Of a stretch of DNA of 64,000 bases, positions 48,894-58,918 are shown piece after piece (position 1 is the first letter of the stretch; each line of letters starts with the position of its first letter). The notes below the pieces were generated by a model, which saw only the letters and a list, made by a program, of their open reading frames with translations, was not told the DNA's origin and made no database searches. Source of the stretch: an uncultured Marivita sp. (GTDB lineage: Bacteria; Pseudomonadota; Alphaproteobacteria; Rhodobacterales; Rhodobacteraceae); assembly GCF_947488135.1 (NCBI RefSeq), contig NZ_CANKYW010000006.1, forward strand, positions 124,001-188,000. The letters run 5' to 3'. The position numbers and the translations under genes were made by a program.

Positions 48894-49798
48894 TACTGCC
48901 CTGCCTCCACTGCGGTGGGCCCGATCTCGCCGGAGGCGGTTTCGGGCAAGATCAACGCCGACGGGTTCGACACGCGGCGCGCGCCGTGATCGCGCAGGAC
49001 GCGCAAAAATTCCAAACGCTCGTAATCGGCAGCCAGTCGGGTGCGCAGACGGCCACCGGGGTCTTGGGCCACTTGCCCGATCAGAAGCCCGGGCGGGAAC
49101 ACGTCGCCGTCACCGGAGGTCACGATCCGGTCGCCGGGCCGCACCTGATCGGGGTTTTCCAGAAAGTCGATCGGTGGGGCGGAGGTGTTGTCGCCAACGA
49201 TCAAGGCGCGCTGGCCTGAGGGCTGGATCGTCGCCGGAATGCGGCTCGTGGCATCCGTCAGCATGATCACGCGACTGGTGTTCGGCCCGACGCCCGAAAT
49301 TCGCCCGACGAGACCGGTGCCATCCATTGTTGCCCAGCCGTCAACAATACCGTCGCGCGAGCCCACGTTGATGAGAAGCGACTGTCGGAAGGGCGAGCCG
49401 GAATCGGCCAGTACCACCCCGGTGATGTAGGTGAGCCGTGGATCGAGCCGTACGTTGTTCAGGTCGCGCAGCTTAGCGTTTTCCTGTTCAAGTTGCAGGG
49501 CCGCCTCTTTCCACGACGCCATCTGGCGTAGTTCGCGACGGAGTTCCTGGTTCTGTTCGTAGATTCGCTGGTAGCTGCGGAAGTCCCGCGCGAGGTTCAC
49601 CGTTGCTGTCACCGGGGCCATCGCCCAGTCAAAGCTTGGGATCACCGTGTCGATGACGGCAGCGCGGAAGCGTTCGACGCGAGGGCTGTCGATGCGCCAG
49701 ACGAAGAAGAGACCAAGAAGGCACAGAACGACGAACGCCAGCAGCAGTCGCCGCAGCGGTGTCGTGTAGTCTTCGCTATTGGTGCCGTTCTTCGCCAA
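48893..49798 (-). CDS. mreC: Rod shape-determining protein MreC
   Basis: 301 residues: one transmembrane helix (about 18-38), a coiled coil (about 70-105; RIYEQNQELRRELRQMASWKEAALQLEQENAKL) and beta-barrel domains with GDRIVTSGDGDVFPPGLLIG. Start: TTG 49798 is chosen because GAAGGGGAAG stands 5 nt before it; a second TTG at 49813 lies inside that ribosome site. The gap to mreB is 96 nt. Confidence 0.93.
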   Translation of the reverse strand: MAKNGTNSEDYTTPLRRLLLAFVVLCLLGLFFVWRIDSPRVERFRAAVIDTVIPSFDWAMAPVTATVNLARDFRSYQRIYEQNQELRRELRQMASWKEAALQLEQENAKLRDLNNVRLDPRLTYITGVVLADSGSPFRQSLLINVGSRDGIVDGWATMDGTGLVGRISGVGPNTSRVIMLTDATSRIPATIQPSGQRALIVGDNTSAPPIDFLENPDQVRPGDRIVTSGDGDVFPPGLLIGQVAQDPGGRLRTRLAADYERLEFLRVLRDHGARRVSNPSALILPETASGEIGPTAVEAGQ

Positions 49799-49894
49799 AT
49801 CTTCCCCTTCCAAGCGCTACCCGAAAAGTGGGAATTGGTTTTCGGATCAGGTTGCGAGCCCTTTTAGCATAGAGTTCCGCAAATGGGTGTGCGG

Positions 49895-51275
<1,381 letters not shown>

Positions 51276-51686
51276 ATGGTTGTCAAATTTGCTAAAGGAC
51301 TTGCAAAGCTGAGCTTCCTCGGCGCGGGCACGGCTGCCGTCATTGGGCTGTGGGATTACACACAGCAGGCGAAAGCGGCCGACTATGATTTATCCTTCGC
51401 ACAGTATCAGGCCTCGGTCGTCGATCGTTACGGGGATCAGGCTGGCGACGTATTCGCAGTCGCCCATTCCGGCATCGCAAGCGGCTACGCGTGGGCGTCC
51501 CGATCCGGCGTATTGGAACTTGCGGGTCTTACCGAGGATGGCAGCGTGATTGACGAGAGTGATCCGCTTGTGGTCATCGTCGATGATCCTGAAAGTTCCG
51601 TCGAGACAGAAATCGAAGTCGCGGCTGCGGATGGTGGATTGGCACCGGATTCATCGCTCTTGCCGCGGGCGCGCGCTCTTCAATGA
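51276..51686 (+). CDS. Membrane-anchored or secreted protein, unknown
   Basis: 136 residues. A basic N-terminus (KFAKGLAK) and hydrophobic segment (about 12-27) ending near AKAADYD (about 33-36) suggest a signal peptide or anchor. The mature part is acidic (pI low by eye): FAQYQASVVDRYGDQAGDVF and a very acidic tail with VVIVDDPESSVETEIEVAAADGG. TGGAGGG 6 nt before the ATG. No family recognised. Confidence 0.65.
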   Translation: MVVKFAKGLAKLSFLGAGTAAVIGLWDYTQQAKAADYDLSFAQYQASVVDRYGDQAGDVFAVAHSGIASGYAWASRSGVLELAGLTEDGSVIDESDPLVVIVDDPESSVETEIEVAAADGGLAPDSSLLPRARALQ

Positions 51687-51796
51687 CGGCTTGAATCGCC
51701 TGCGCGTCGTTTTCCTGCCGCAACGTGTCGGGAAGGTTTGGCGGCGCGGTCGGCGCAACGGTATTCACGGGGTCAAACGCCTCGGAGTGAATACCC

Positions 51797-54298
51797 ATGA
51801 AAACGCATGTCAAAGCTTTGGTCGTCGGCGGCGGCGCCGTCGGCACCTCGATCGCCTATCACCTCGCGCGTGCGGGCTGGGACGATGTGATGCTGCTCGA
51901 ACGGGACGAACTCACGTCCGGGTCGACATGGCACGCTGCGGGGCTTTTGCCGTATTTCAACATGTCCTACGCGACGACACATATCCACGATTATTCGATC
52001 AAGTATTACAAGACGCTTGAAGAGGAGACCGGGCTGAACGCGGGGTTTTCGGTCGTCGGCAATTTGCGGATGGCGCAAAGCCAGGCGCGCATGGACGAAT
52101 ACATGCTTTACGCCACCACAGCCGAAACCTGCGGCGTGCCCTATGAATGGCTGTCGCCCGCGCAGATCAACGAACGGTATCCGCTGTTGCGCACCGAGGA
52201 TCTGGTTGGCGCGATTTATCACCCTTTGGATGGGTACATTAACCCCGCCGACGTCACGATGGCGATGGCCAAGGGCGCGCGCCAGCGCGGCGTCGTGATC
52301 GAACGCAAGTGGCAGGTAGATTCGTACCACTGGACCGGCGACCACTGGGATGTGACCGTCACAAAGATGGTCGAGAAGGGCGGCAATCTTGTTCCGTCCG
52401 ACGAACAGACGGTGATCCATGCCGAACATGTCGTGACCGCCACCGGCAACCACGCGCAGCGCACGGCAAAACTTCTGGGGATCAAGATCCCGGCGATTCC
52501 GGTGGAACATCAGTATATCGTCACCGAACCCGACCCGGCGCTGGTCGAATGGCGCAAGGCCGGCAATCCGGAGCATCCCGTGCTGCGCGATGCCGATGCC
52601 AAATGGTATGTGCGCGAAGAACGCGGCGGCTGGATCCTTGGCCCCTACGAGCGCAACGCGCCCGCGCGTTTTGAATACGGCGTGCCGGACAGCTTTCGCG
52701 CCGATCTCTTTCCGCTCGATCTGGAGCGGATCGAGGAGGAATACATGAGCATGATCCACCGGATTCCGACCTCGGAAACGGTTGGTCTGAAAGACGATTT
52801 CAACGGTCCGATCTGCTATACGCCGGACGGAAATCCGCTTTTGGGGCCCGCACCGGGATTGCGCAACATGTGGCTGGCCGAAGGGTTTTCCTTCGGGATC
52901 ACGGCTGCGGGCGGTACGGGGTATTATCTTGCGCAGTTGATGGTCGAAGGGGAGGCCGAGATCGACATGGCCTCGCTCGACCCCAAGCGCTACGGGTCGT
53001 GGATGACCACCGAATACGCTGCGCGCAAGAACGAAGAGGCGTATGAGCACGTCTACATCCTGCACCACGCTGACGAGGAACGCCCGGCCTGTCGTCCGCT
53101 TCGTACGGCGCCAGCGTACGATCGACAAAAGGCGCTGGGCGCGCAGTTCGGCTGTGTGAACGGGTGGGAACGTCCGAACTACTACGGGCCTTTGGATGCG
53201 GCGGAAACCTTCGACCACGACGCGCGGTCGTTCCGTCGCGGTGGCTGGTGGCAATATGCCGTCGACGAAGCCAAGGCGATCCGTGAAGGCGTCGGTCTGA
53301 TCGACGCGACGGCGTTCACCAAGCATGTGGTCAAAGGGCCGGGGGTGACCCGGTTTCTGGATTGGTTCACCTGCAACAAGCTGCCCAAAATTGGCCGCAT
53401 CAACCTGACCTATGCGCTGACCGATCACGGCACTACCCGGACGGAATACACCATCGTGCGGTTGGGTGAGGATGAGTATTACCTCGTCTCGGCAGGGGCC
53501 TGGACAGCCTATGACGCCGATTACCTGAAGAAGGCGGCCGAGGATAAAGCAGGTGAGTTCGGCAATATCGAGATTCAGGATGTGACCACGCAATGGGGTG
53601 TGTTTGCCATCGCCGGACCGAAATCTCGTGATGTGCTGAACGAGATCGTCAAGGATGCCGATCCGGCAACGGTTCTCAGCAACAAACGCTTCCCATGGTT
53701 GACCTGCCGCGACATCGAGTTGGGCATGTGCCCGGTGCGGGCGATCCGGGTGGCCTATACGGGCGAACTGGGTTGGGAATTGCATCACCCGATCGAGATG
53801 CAGAACTACCTGTGGGATCAGTTGATGGCGGCGGGGGCCGGGCACGACATGAAACTGGTCGGCGCTCGGGCGCAGAACTGGTTGCGGCAGGAAAAATCCT
53901 ATCGCGCCTTCGGCAACGAGCTGGGCCGCGATGCGACGCCGCTCGAAGCCGATCTGCCGCGTTTTATCGACCTGTCGAAGGACTTTCACGGCAAGGCGGC
54001 GTTGGAAAAGACCGGTATACGGTCGAAGTGCTGCACGTTGCTGATCGACGGACCGGAGGATGCCGATCCCTGGGGGCGCGAGGCGCTCTATGATGGGGAG
54101 ACGCGCGTCGGGCGTCTAACCTCGGGCGGTTATTCGGTGGCGTTCGGGAAATCCATCGGCATGGGATATGTGACGCCCGAACTGGCGGTTCCGGGGACCA
54201 AGCTCAAGGTCAAGATGTTCGATCGGCTTTGGGATGCCGAGGTGGTCGAAGACAGCCCGTACGATCCCAAGAACGAGGCGATCCGACAAGACGGGTGA
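51797..54298 (+). CDS. FAD-dependent dehydrogenase with GcvT domain (dimethylglycine/sarcosine dehydrogenase-like)
   Basis: 833 residues, normal for two-domain demethylating dehydrogenases. N-terminal DAO domain: GGGAVGTSIAYHLARAGW at 11-28 and GSTWHAAGL with His46 at the position of the covalent FAD histidine of dimethylglycine dehydrogenase. A linker (FAO_M type) follows, then a C-terminal GcvT-like tetrahydrofolate-binding domain (about 420-830; GVGLIDATAFTKHVVKGPG, RVAYTGELGWELH, GYSVAFGKSIGMGYV). It probably demethylates an N-methyl amine; which one is unknown. Monocistronic, ending at paired palindromes. Confidence 0.85.
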   Translation: MKTHVKALVVGGGAVGTSIAYHLARAGWDDVMLLERDELTSGSTWHAAGLLPYFNMSYATTHIHDYSIKYYKTLEEETGLNAGFSVVGNLRMAQSQARMDEYMLYATTAETCGVPYEWLSPAQINERYPLLRTEDLVGAIYHPLDGYINPADVTMAMAKGARQRGVVIERKWQVDSYHWTGDHWDVTVTKMVEKGGNLVPSDEQTVIHAEHVVTATGNHAQRTAKLLGIKIPAIPVEHQYIVTEPDPALVEWRKAGNPEHPVLRDADAKWYVREERGGWILGPYERNAPARFEYGVPDSFRADLFPLDLERIEEEYMSMIHRIPTSETVGLKDDFNGPICYTPDGNPLLGPAPGLRNMWLAEGFSFGITAAGGTGYYLAQLMVEGEAEIDMASLDPKRYGSWMTTEYAARKNEEAYEHVYILHHADEERPACRPLRTAPAYDRQKALGAQFGCVNGWERPNYYGPLDAAETFDHDARSFRRGGWWQYAVDEAKAIREGVGLIDATAFTKHVVKGPGVTRFLDWFTCNKLPKIGRINLTYALTDHGTTRTEYTIVRLGEDEYYLVSAGAWTAYDADYLKKAAEDKAGEFGNIEIQDVTTQWGVFAIAGPKSRDVLNEIVKDADPATVLSNKRFPWLTCRDIELGMCPVRAIRVAYTGELGWELHHPIEMQNYLWDQLMAAGAGHDMKLVGARAQNWLRQEKSYRAFGNELGRDATPLEADLPRFIDLSKDFHGKAALEKTGIRSKCCTLLIDGPEDADPWGREALYDGETRVGRLTSGGYSVAFGKSIGMGYVTPELAVPGTKLKVKMFDRLWDAEVVEDSPYDPKNEAIRQDG

Positions 54299-54302
54299 GA
54301 AC

Positions 54303-54344
54303 GCGGATGCGTTAACGCATCCGCAGTTTTCCGTTAACGGAAAA
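54303..54344. terminator. Two tandem perfect palindromes between convergent genes
   Basis: 54303-54324: a perfect 22-bp palindrome with arms GCGGATGCGTT. 54327-54344: a perfect 18-bp palindrome with arms TTTTCCGTT. Both are centred on GTTAAC and separated by two bases. The second has A/T ends on both sides, so it can act as an intrinsic terminator in either direction, for the FAD dehydrogenase gene (stop 54298) and for mcd (stop 54365). Confidence 0.7.
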
Positions 54345-54364
54345 CGGGTCTCTGAAATCCCCGC

Positions 54365-56053
54365 TCAGCCAAGAAGCCGTCGCGCGATGACCTGCGCTTG
54401 AATCTCGGCGGCCCCTTCGAAGATGTTAAGGATACGCGCATCACAGAGGATGCGGCTGATCTTGTATTCCAGCGCAAAGCCGTTTCCGCCGTGGATTTGC
54501 AGCGCGTTGTCGGCAGCCGCCCAGGCCACGCGAGCCCCCAGCAGCTTGGCCATGCCGGCTTCAAGGTCGCAGCGACGCCCCTCGTCTTTCTCGCGGGCCG
54601 AGAAGTAGGTGAGCTGACGCGCGATCATGATTTCGACCGCCATCATCGCGAGTTTCGATGCGACGCGCGGGAAGTGGATCAGCGCTTTGCCGAATTGCTT
54701 GCGGTCCTGTGCGTATTTCATGCCCTCGTCCAGCGCGGATTGCGCGACGCCGATGGCACGGGCGGCGGTCTGGATGCGAGCCGACTCAAACGTCTCCATC
54801 AACTGCTTGAAGCCCTTGCCTTCTTCCATCCCCAGGAGGTTCTCGCCCTTGACCTTGAAGTCGTCGAAGTTGAGCGTGTATTCCTTCATGCCGCGATAGC
54901 CGAGCACCTCGATCTCACCGCCCGAAATGCCCGGGTCCTGCCAAGGCGCTTCGTCGGTGCCGGGTGTCTTTTCGGCAAGGAACATGGACAAGCCGCGATA
55001 ATCGGAGGTGTCCGGCACGGTGCGCGCCAGCACCGTCATCACATGGGTGCGGGCGGCGTGGGTGATCCAGGTCTTGTTGCCGTTGATGATCCAATCGCCG
55101 TTTTCGTCCTTCACGGCTTTGGTGCGGAGCGACCCGAGGTCAGAGCCTGTATTCGGTTCGGTAAACACGGCGGTCGGCAGGATTTCACCTGATGCGAGAC
55201 CGGGAAGCCATTTTGCCTTTTGCTCATCCGTTCCGCCGGCGATGACCAGTTCGGCCGCGATCTCGGACCGAGTGCCAAGGGAACCGACCCCGATATATCC
55301 GCGCGACAGTTCTTCAGAGACAACGCACATGGAATTCTTGGAGAGACCAAAGCCGCCATGCTCTTCGGGGATGGTCAGGCCGAAGACGCCCATCTCGGCC
55401 AGCTCATCGATGATTTCCATCGGGATGAGTTCATCCTTGAGGTGCCATTCGTGCGCGTAGGGCTCGACCTTGTCGAGAGAGAAGCGGCGGAATTGCTCGC
55501 GGATCATTTCGAGCTCTTCGTCCAGACCGCAGGCCCCGACGGTCAGTTCCGCGCTGCGTTCCTGCATCAGCTCGACCAGACGAATGCGCGCCGCCTGTGT
55601 ATTGCCCTCTTGCGTCAGGCGCATGACCTCAGGTGTCATCAGAAGGCGCATATCATCTTGCGAGAGGCCGATGTCCTGAAGGCGGACAATTTCGCCCTGG
55701 TTCATCTGGATGCCGCCGTAGATCTGCCAGAGATATTCGCCGAACGCGATCTGGTGGATAAGCTGCTCGACCTCGCCGAACTTGCCATCGGCATCCAGGC
55801 GCTCGGCCCAACCCTGCATCTGGCGCAGAGATTCGACGTACGTCGCCAACCATGCAAGGCCGTGTGCGGCGGTCTGGTTTTCCTCGATCAGCGCGCCGGA
55901 CACGCGACCCTCGGATTCCACCATGTCGCGGACGCGTGCGGCGGCTTTTTCAAGCACCTTATTGGCGGGGTCCACGGCAGCGCCGGTGAGGCTCAGCAGG
56001 TCGGGCAGGATGGTTTCGGTCGTCAGGGTCAAGTCTTGTCCGTCATGGGCCAT
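54365..56053 (-). CDS. mcd: (2S)-methylsuccinyl-CoA dehydrogenase
   Basis: Oxidises (2S)-methylsuccinyl-CoA to mesaconyl-CoA in the ethylmalonyl-CoA pathway. 562 residues, about 170 more than a normal acyl-CoA dehydrogenase: the extra N-terminal helical domain (about 1-165, HQIAFGEYLWQIYGGIQMNQGEIVRL) is a hallmark of Mcd. The ACAD core has TIPEEHGGFGLS, VFTEPNTGSDLGSLRT for FAD, WITHAA, and ARILNIFEGAAEIQ at the end. AGGA 9 nt before the ATG. Confidence 0.9.
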   Translation of the reverse strand: MAHDGQDLTLTTETILPDLLSLTGAAVDPANKVLEKAAARVRDMVESEGRVSGALIEENQTAAHGLAWLATYVESLRQMQGWAERLDADGKFGEVEQLIHQIAFGEYLWQIYGGIQMNQGEIVRLQDIGLSQDDMRLLMTPEVMRLTQEGNTQAARIRLVELMQERSAELTVGACGLDEELEMIREQFRRFSLDKVEPYAHEWHLKDELIPMEIIDELAEMGVFGLTIPEEHGGFGLSKNSMCVVSEELSRGYIGVGSLGTRSEIAAELVIAGGTDEQKAKWLPGLASGEILPTAVFTEPNTGSDLGSLRTKAVKDENGDWIINGNKTWITHAARTHVMTVLARTVPDTSDYRGLSMFLAEKTPGTDEAPWQDPGISGGEIEVLGYRGMKEYTLNFDDFKVKGENLLGMEEGKGFKQLMETFESARIQTAARAIGVAQSALDEGMKYAQDRKQFGKALIHFPRVASKLAMMAVEIMIARQLTYFSAREKDEGRRCDLEAGMAKLLGARVAWAAADNALQIHGGNGFALEYKISRILCDARILNIFEGAAEIQAQVIARRLLG

Positions 56054-56159
56054 GAATCGTGTCCTTTCAGCTTTGCCGCTGGATATCTACTTTGCAGGTG
56101 CAGCGCAACAAAAATACCCAGCAGGCCTGCGATTTGTTCCAATCTTTCGTGTGAGATTG

Positions 56160-56172
56160 CTGCTTTGCGGCG
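56160..56172 (+). promoter_or_regulatory. Shared ethylmalonyl-CoA-pathway motif upstream of mcd
   Basis: CTGCTTTGCGGCG, two changes from the mcl2/ecm copies over 13 bases. On the plus strand, so inverted relative to mcd, 107-119 nt from its start, within the 215-bp gap between pckA's end and mcd. A weak AGCGCAAC match to the LacI-type motif is at 56102-56109. Confidence 0.4.
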
Positions 56173-56268
56173 AGGTGCCCATTGCAGATGCAGAAAAAAA
56201 CGGGGCGAGTGCACCAGAGTATGGTGCGCGCGCCCCGCTATTTCCAAGCGCCTTTCGACGCAGGCAGC

Positions 56269-57867
56269 TTAGCCGATGGCAGCCGCTTTCACGTCATCGT
56301 CGATATAGGGCACGTATTGCGCGAAGTTGTCGGCGAACATCTGGACCAGCTTGGCTGCCTGTTCATCGTAGGCGTCCTTATCGTTCCAGGTGCGGCGCGG
56401 GTCGAGCAGCATGTCCGGCACGCCTTCGACCTTGACCGGCACTTCGAAGCCGAAATTCGGGTCCTTGCGGAACTCCGCCTCGGCAAGGCTGCCGTCAAGT
56501 GCTGCGGTCAGAAGCGCGCGGGTTGCCTTGATCGGCATTCGCTCGCCCGCGCCGTAGGCGCCGCCGGTCCAGCCGGTGTTGACCAGCCAGCAGGTCGCGC
56601 CGTGCGAGGCGATCTTGTCGCGCAGTAGATTGCCGTACACCTCGGGCCGGCGCGGCATGAAGGGCGCGCCGAAACAGGTGGAGAAGGTCGGCTCCGGTTC
56701 GGTGACACCGCGTTCGGTTCCGGCCACCTTGGAGGTAAAGCCCGACAGGAAGTGATACATGGCCTGCGCAGGCGTCAGACGCGAGATCGGGGGCAGCACG
56801 CCGAACGCGTCACAGGTGAGCATGATGATATTCTTCGGATGCCCACCGAGCGCTGTCGAAGATGCGTTCGAGATATAATCGAGCGGGTAGGCGCAGCGCA
56901 TGTTTGCGGTCAGGCTGTCGTCTTTGAAGTCCAGTTCGAAGGTTTCGGGATCGAAGACCATGTTCTCGATCACGGTGCCGAACTTGGTTGTCGTCGCGTA
57001 GATCTCGGGCTCTGCCTCGGGGGACAGGTTGATCGTCTTCGCGTAGCAGCCACCTTCGAAGTTGAAAGTACCACGATCCGACCAGCCGTGTTCGTCGTCG
57101 CCGATCAGAACGCGGTTCGGGTCGGCGGACAGCGTTGTCTTGCCGGTGCCGGACAGGCCGAAGAAGATCGCTGTATCGACCGGATTGCCAACGGCGTGAT
57201 TGGCCGAGCAGTGCATCGGCATGATGCCTTTTTCCGGCAAAAGGTAGTTCAGCAGCGAGAAGATGGATTTCTTGTTCTCGCCCGCGTATTCTGTCCCGCC
57301 GATCAGGATCAGCTTCCTGTCGAAGTTCATCGCGATCACGGTTTCCGAGCGGCAATCGTGCTTTTTTGGATCGGCCTGGAAGGACGGGCAGTTGATGACC
57401 GTGAAATCCGCCGTGAAGCTGTCGAGGTCTTCCCGTTCGGGGCGGCGCATCATGTGGCGGATGAAAAGATTGTGCCACGCAAGTTCCTGGATGAAGCGCA
57501 CGTCGATGGAATGTTTGGGGTCCGCACCACCGGTCAAATCCTGAACGAAATATTCGCGACCCTTCATGTGCTCGAGCATGTCGGCGTAGAGCGCGTCAAA
57601 GCCTTCGGGCGACATCGGCGCGTTGTTGTCCCACCAGATCGTGTCGGCGACGCTGTCGGTTTTGACGACATGCTTGTCCTTCGGGGACCGGCCTGTGAAC
57701 TTCCCGGTGGTCACGAGGAACGCCCCACCATTGCCCAGCGTGCCTTCACCACGTTTCAGTGCGGCTTCGATCAGAGCCGGCTCTGTGAGGTTGTAATAGA
57801 CATTGCCAAGCCCGTTGATCTGTTGATCTTCCAGCCGGAATTCCGGGTTCACCCGTCCAAATGTCAT
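56269..57867 (-). CDS. pckA: Phosphoenolpyruvate carboxykinase (ATP)
   Basis: Converts oxaloacetate to PEP for gluconeogenesis. 532 residues, normal for the ATP enzyme: [10 protein letters not shown] (substrate), kinase-1a motif [12 protein letters not shown] with the P-loop, kinase-2 [10 protein letters not shown], and [16 protein letters not shown]. Start ATG 57867 with AGGAGC upstream; the in-frame extension to 57972 is unsupported. Divergent from chvI, the usual order in alphaproteobacteria. The upstream region has two LacI-type boxes. Confidence 0.96.
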   Translation of the reverse strand: MTFGRVNPEFRLEDQQINGLGNVYYNLTEPALIEAALKRGEGTLGNGGAFLVTTGKFTGRSPKDKHVVKTDSVADTIWWDNNAPMSPEGFDALYADMLEHMKGREYFVQDLTGGADPKHSIDVRFIQELAWHNLFIRHMMRRPEREDLDSFTADFTVINCPSFQADPKKHDCRSETVIAMNFDRKLILIGGTEYAGENKKSIFSLLNYLLPEKGIMPMHCSANHAVGNPVDTAIFFGLSGTGKTTLSADPNRVLIGDDEHGWSDRGTFNFEGGCYAKTINLSPEAEPEIYATTTKFGTVIENMVFDPETFELDFKDDSLTANMRCAYPLDYISNASSTALGGHPKNIIMLTCDAFGVLPPISRLTPAQAMYHFLSGFTSKVAGTERGVTEPEPTFSTCFGAPFMPRRPEVYGNLLRDKIASHGATCWLVNTGWTGGAYGAGERMPIKATRALLTAALDGSLAEAEFRKDPNFGFEVPVKVEGVPDMLLDPRRTWNDKDAYDEQAAKLVQMFADNFAQYVPYIDDDVKAAAIG

Positions 57868-58211
57868 TTGCCAAGCTCCTGTAGCCGCGATGATCTGCGG
57901 CAGTATAACATGGGGGCGCGCAGGCGGCGTCCCACCCGCGACGGGGCGTCGGGGGTACAGGCGTCTTAGCATGTCGCTTCCGAAACTGAACAGGACGCAA
58001 TCGCGCAGTTAGCGCAACCAAAACGAGTTTAGCGCAACCATGGCGCTGCTTCGCCGGCGGGTGTGATGCAAATTAGCCATCCGTAAGGATTTTTCGGTCT
58101 CAATAAAGGCACCGCTGCGGAGTGATTCGCAAAATTGCATTGGCGCAAAGGAAAAAAAGACGCATAATGTCGGAAAAAACATAATTGAGAGCAGTACAAG
58201 GAACACACTCC
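57868..58211. other. 344-bp divergent control region between pckA and chvI
   Basis: No gene. Contents: a 9-bp palindrome CTGCGGCAG (57895-57903) near the pckA start, two direct copies of TTAGCGCAACCA (ending at 58020 and 58040) that form LacI-type boxes, and an AT-rich stretch (about 58140-58190) before chvI with CATAATG at 58162-58168. Promoters of both genes must lie here. Confidence 0.6.
58007..58040. promoter_or_regulatory. Two LacI-type boxes between pckA and chvI
   Basis: AGTTAGCGCAACCA (58007-58020) and GTTTAGCGCAACCA (58027-58040), centre to centre 20 bp, same orientation. The reverse strand reads TGGTTGCGCTAACT and TGGTTGCGCTAAAC, close to the sdhC box GGGTTGCGCTAACA. Distance to pckA start is 140-173 nt and to chvI 172-205 nt. 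A CceR-type LacI regulator activates TCA and gluconeogenic genes in R. sphaeroides; the link is inference. Confidence 0.5.
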
Positions 58212-58916
58212 ATGTCGAAAATCGCCCTTGTGGACGATGACAGGAATATCCTGACATCGGTCGCGATCACCCTTGAGGCAGAGGGTTTCGAGGTTGAAAC
58301 CTACAACGATGGACAGGCCGCGTTGGATGCATTTAACAAGAAAATGCCCGATATGGCCGTCTTTGATATCAAGATGCCAAGGATGGATGGCATGGACCTG
58401 CTTCAGCGGGTGCGTCAGAAATCCAAGATGCCGGTGATCTTTCTCACCTCCAAAGACGATGAGATCGACGAGGTTCTTGGCCTGCGCATGGGAGCGGATG
58501 ACTATGTCAAGAAACCGTTTTCGCAACGTCTTCTGGTCGAACGTATCCGCGCGCTTCTCCGACGTCAGGATGCCATCTCCGGCGATGCTGCCGGGACCGA
58601 GGTTGAAGAAACCAAACTCATGGTGCGCGGCAATCTGACGATGGATCCGCTGCGTCACTCGGTGTCCTGGAAGGGGCAGGATGTATCCCTGACCGTCACC
58701 GAATTCCTTCTGTTGCAGGCCCTTGCGCAGCGTCCCGGTTTCGTCAAGTCGCGGGATCAGTTGATGGATGTGGCCTACGACGATCAGGTTTATGTCGATG
58801 ACCGGACGATCGACAGCCACATCAAACGTCTGCGCAAGAAAATGCGCACCGTCGACAATGATTTCTCGGCGATCGAAACGCTCTACGGGATCGGTTACCG
58901 TTACAACGAAGAGTAA
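58212..58916 (+). CDS. chvI: Two-component response regulator ChvI
   Basis: OmpR-family regulator, 234 residues. Receiver domain with acidic pocket DDD (8-10), phospho-acceptor Asp52 ([11 protein letters not shown]), Thr in FLTSK and Lys in VKKPF; C-terminal winged helix with [16 protein letters not shown] and [18 protein letters not shown]. Start ATG 58212 with AAGGAAC upstream, nine codons inside the longest reading. Forms an operon with chvG; the ChvGI system responds to envelope and acid stress in this class. Confidence 0.94.
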   Translation: MSKIALVDDDRNILTSVAITLEAEGFEVETYNDGQAALDAFNKKMPDMAVFDIKMPRMDGMDLLQRVRQKSKMPVIFLTSKDDEIDEVLGLRMGADDYVKKPFSQRLLVERIRALLRRQDAISGDAAGTEVEETKLMVRGNLTMDPLRHSVSWKGQDVSLTVTEFLLLQALAQRPGFVKSRDQLMDVAYDDQVYVDDRTIDSHIKRLRKKMRTVDNDFSAIETLYGIGYRYNEE

Positions 58917-58918
58917 CC

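Noticed and set aside
56102-56109. AGCGCAAC before mcd as a LacI-type operator
   Set aside because: Only eight bases match and the other half is lost (GCAGCGCAACAAAA). Too weak to list as a site.
57895-57903. CTGCGGCAG before pckA as a fifth member of the ethylmalonyl-CoA motif
   Set aside because: It shares only the GCGGCA part and lacks the CTGCNTTGC half. It is kept as a separate small palindrome.
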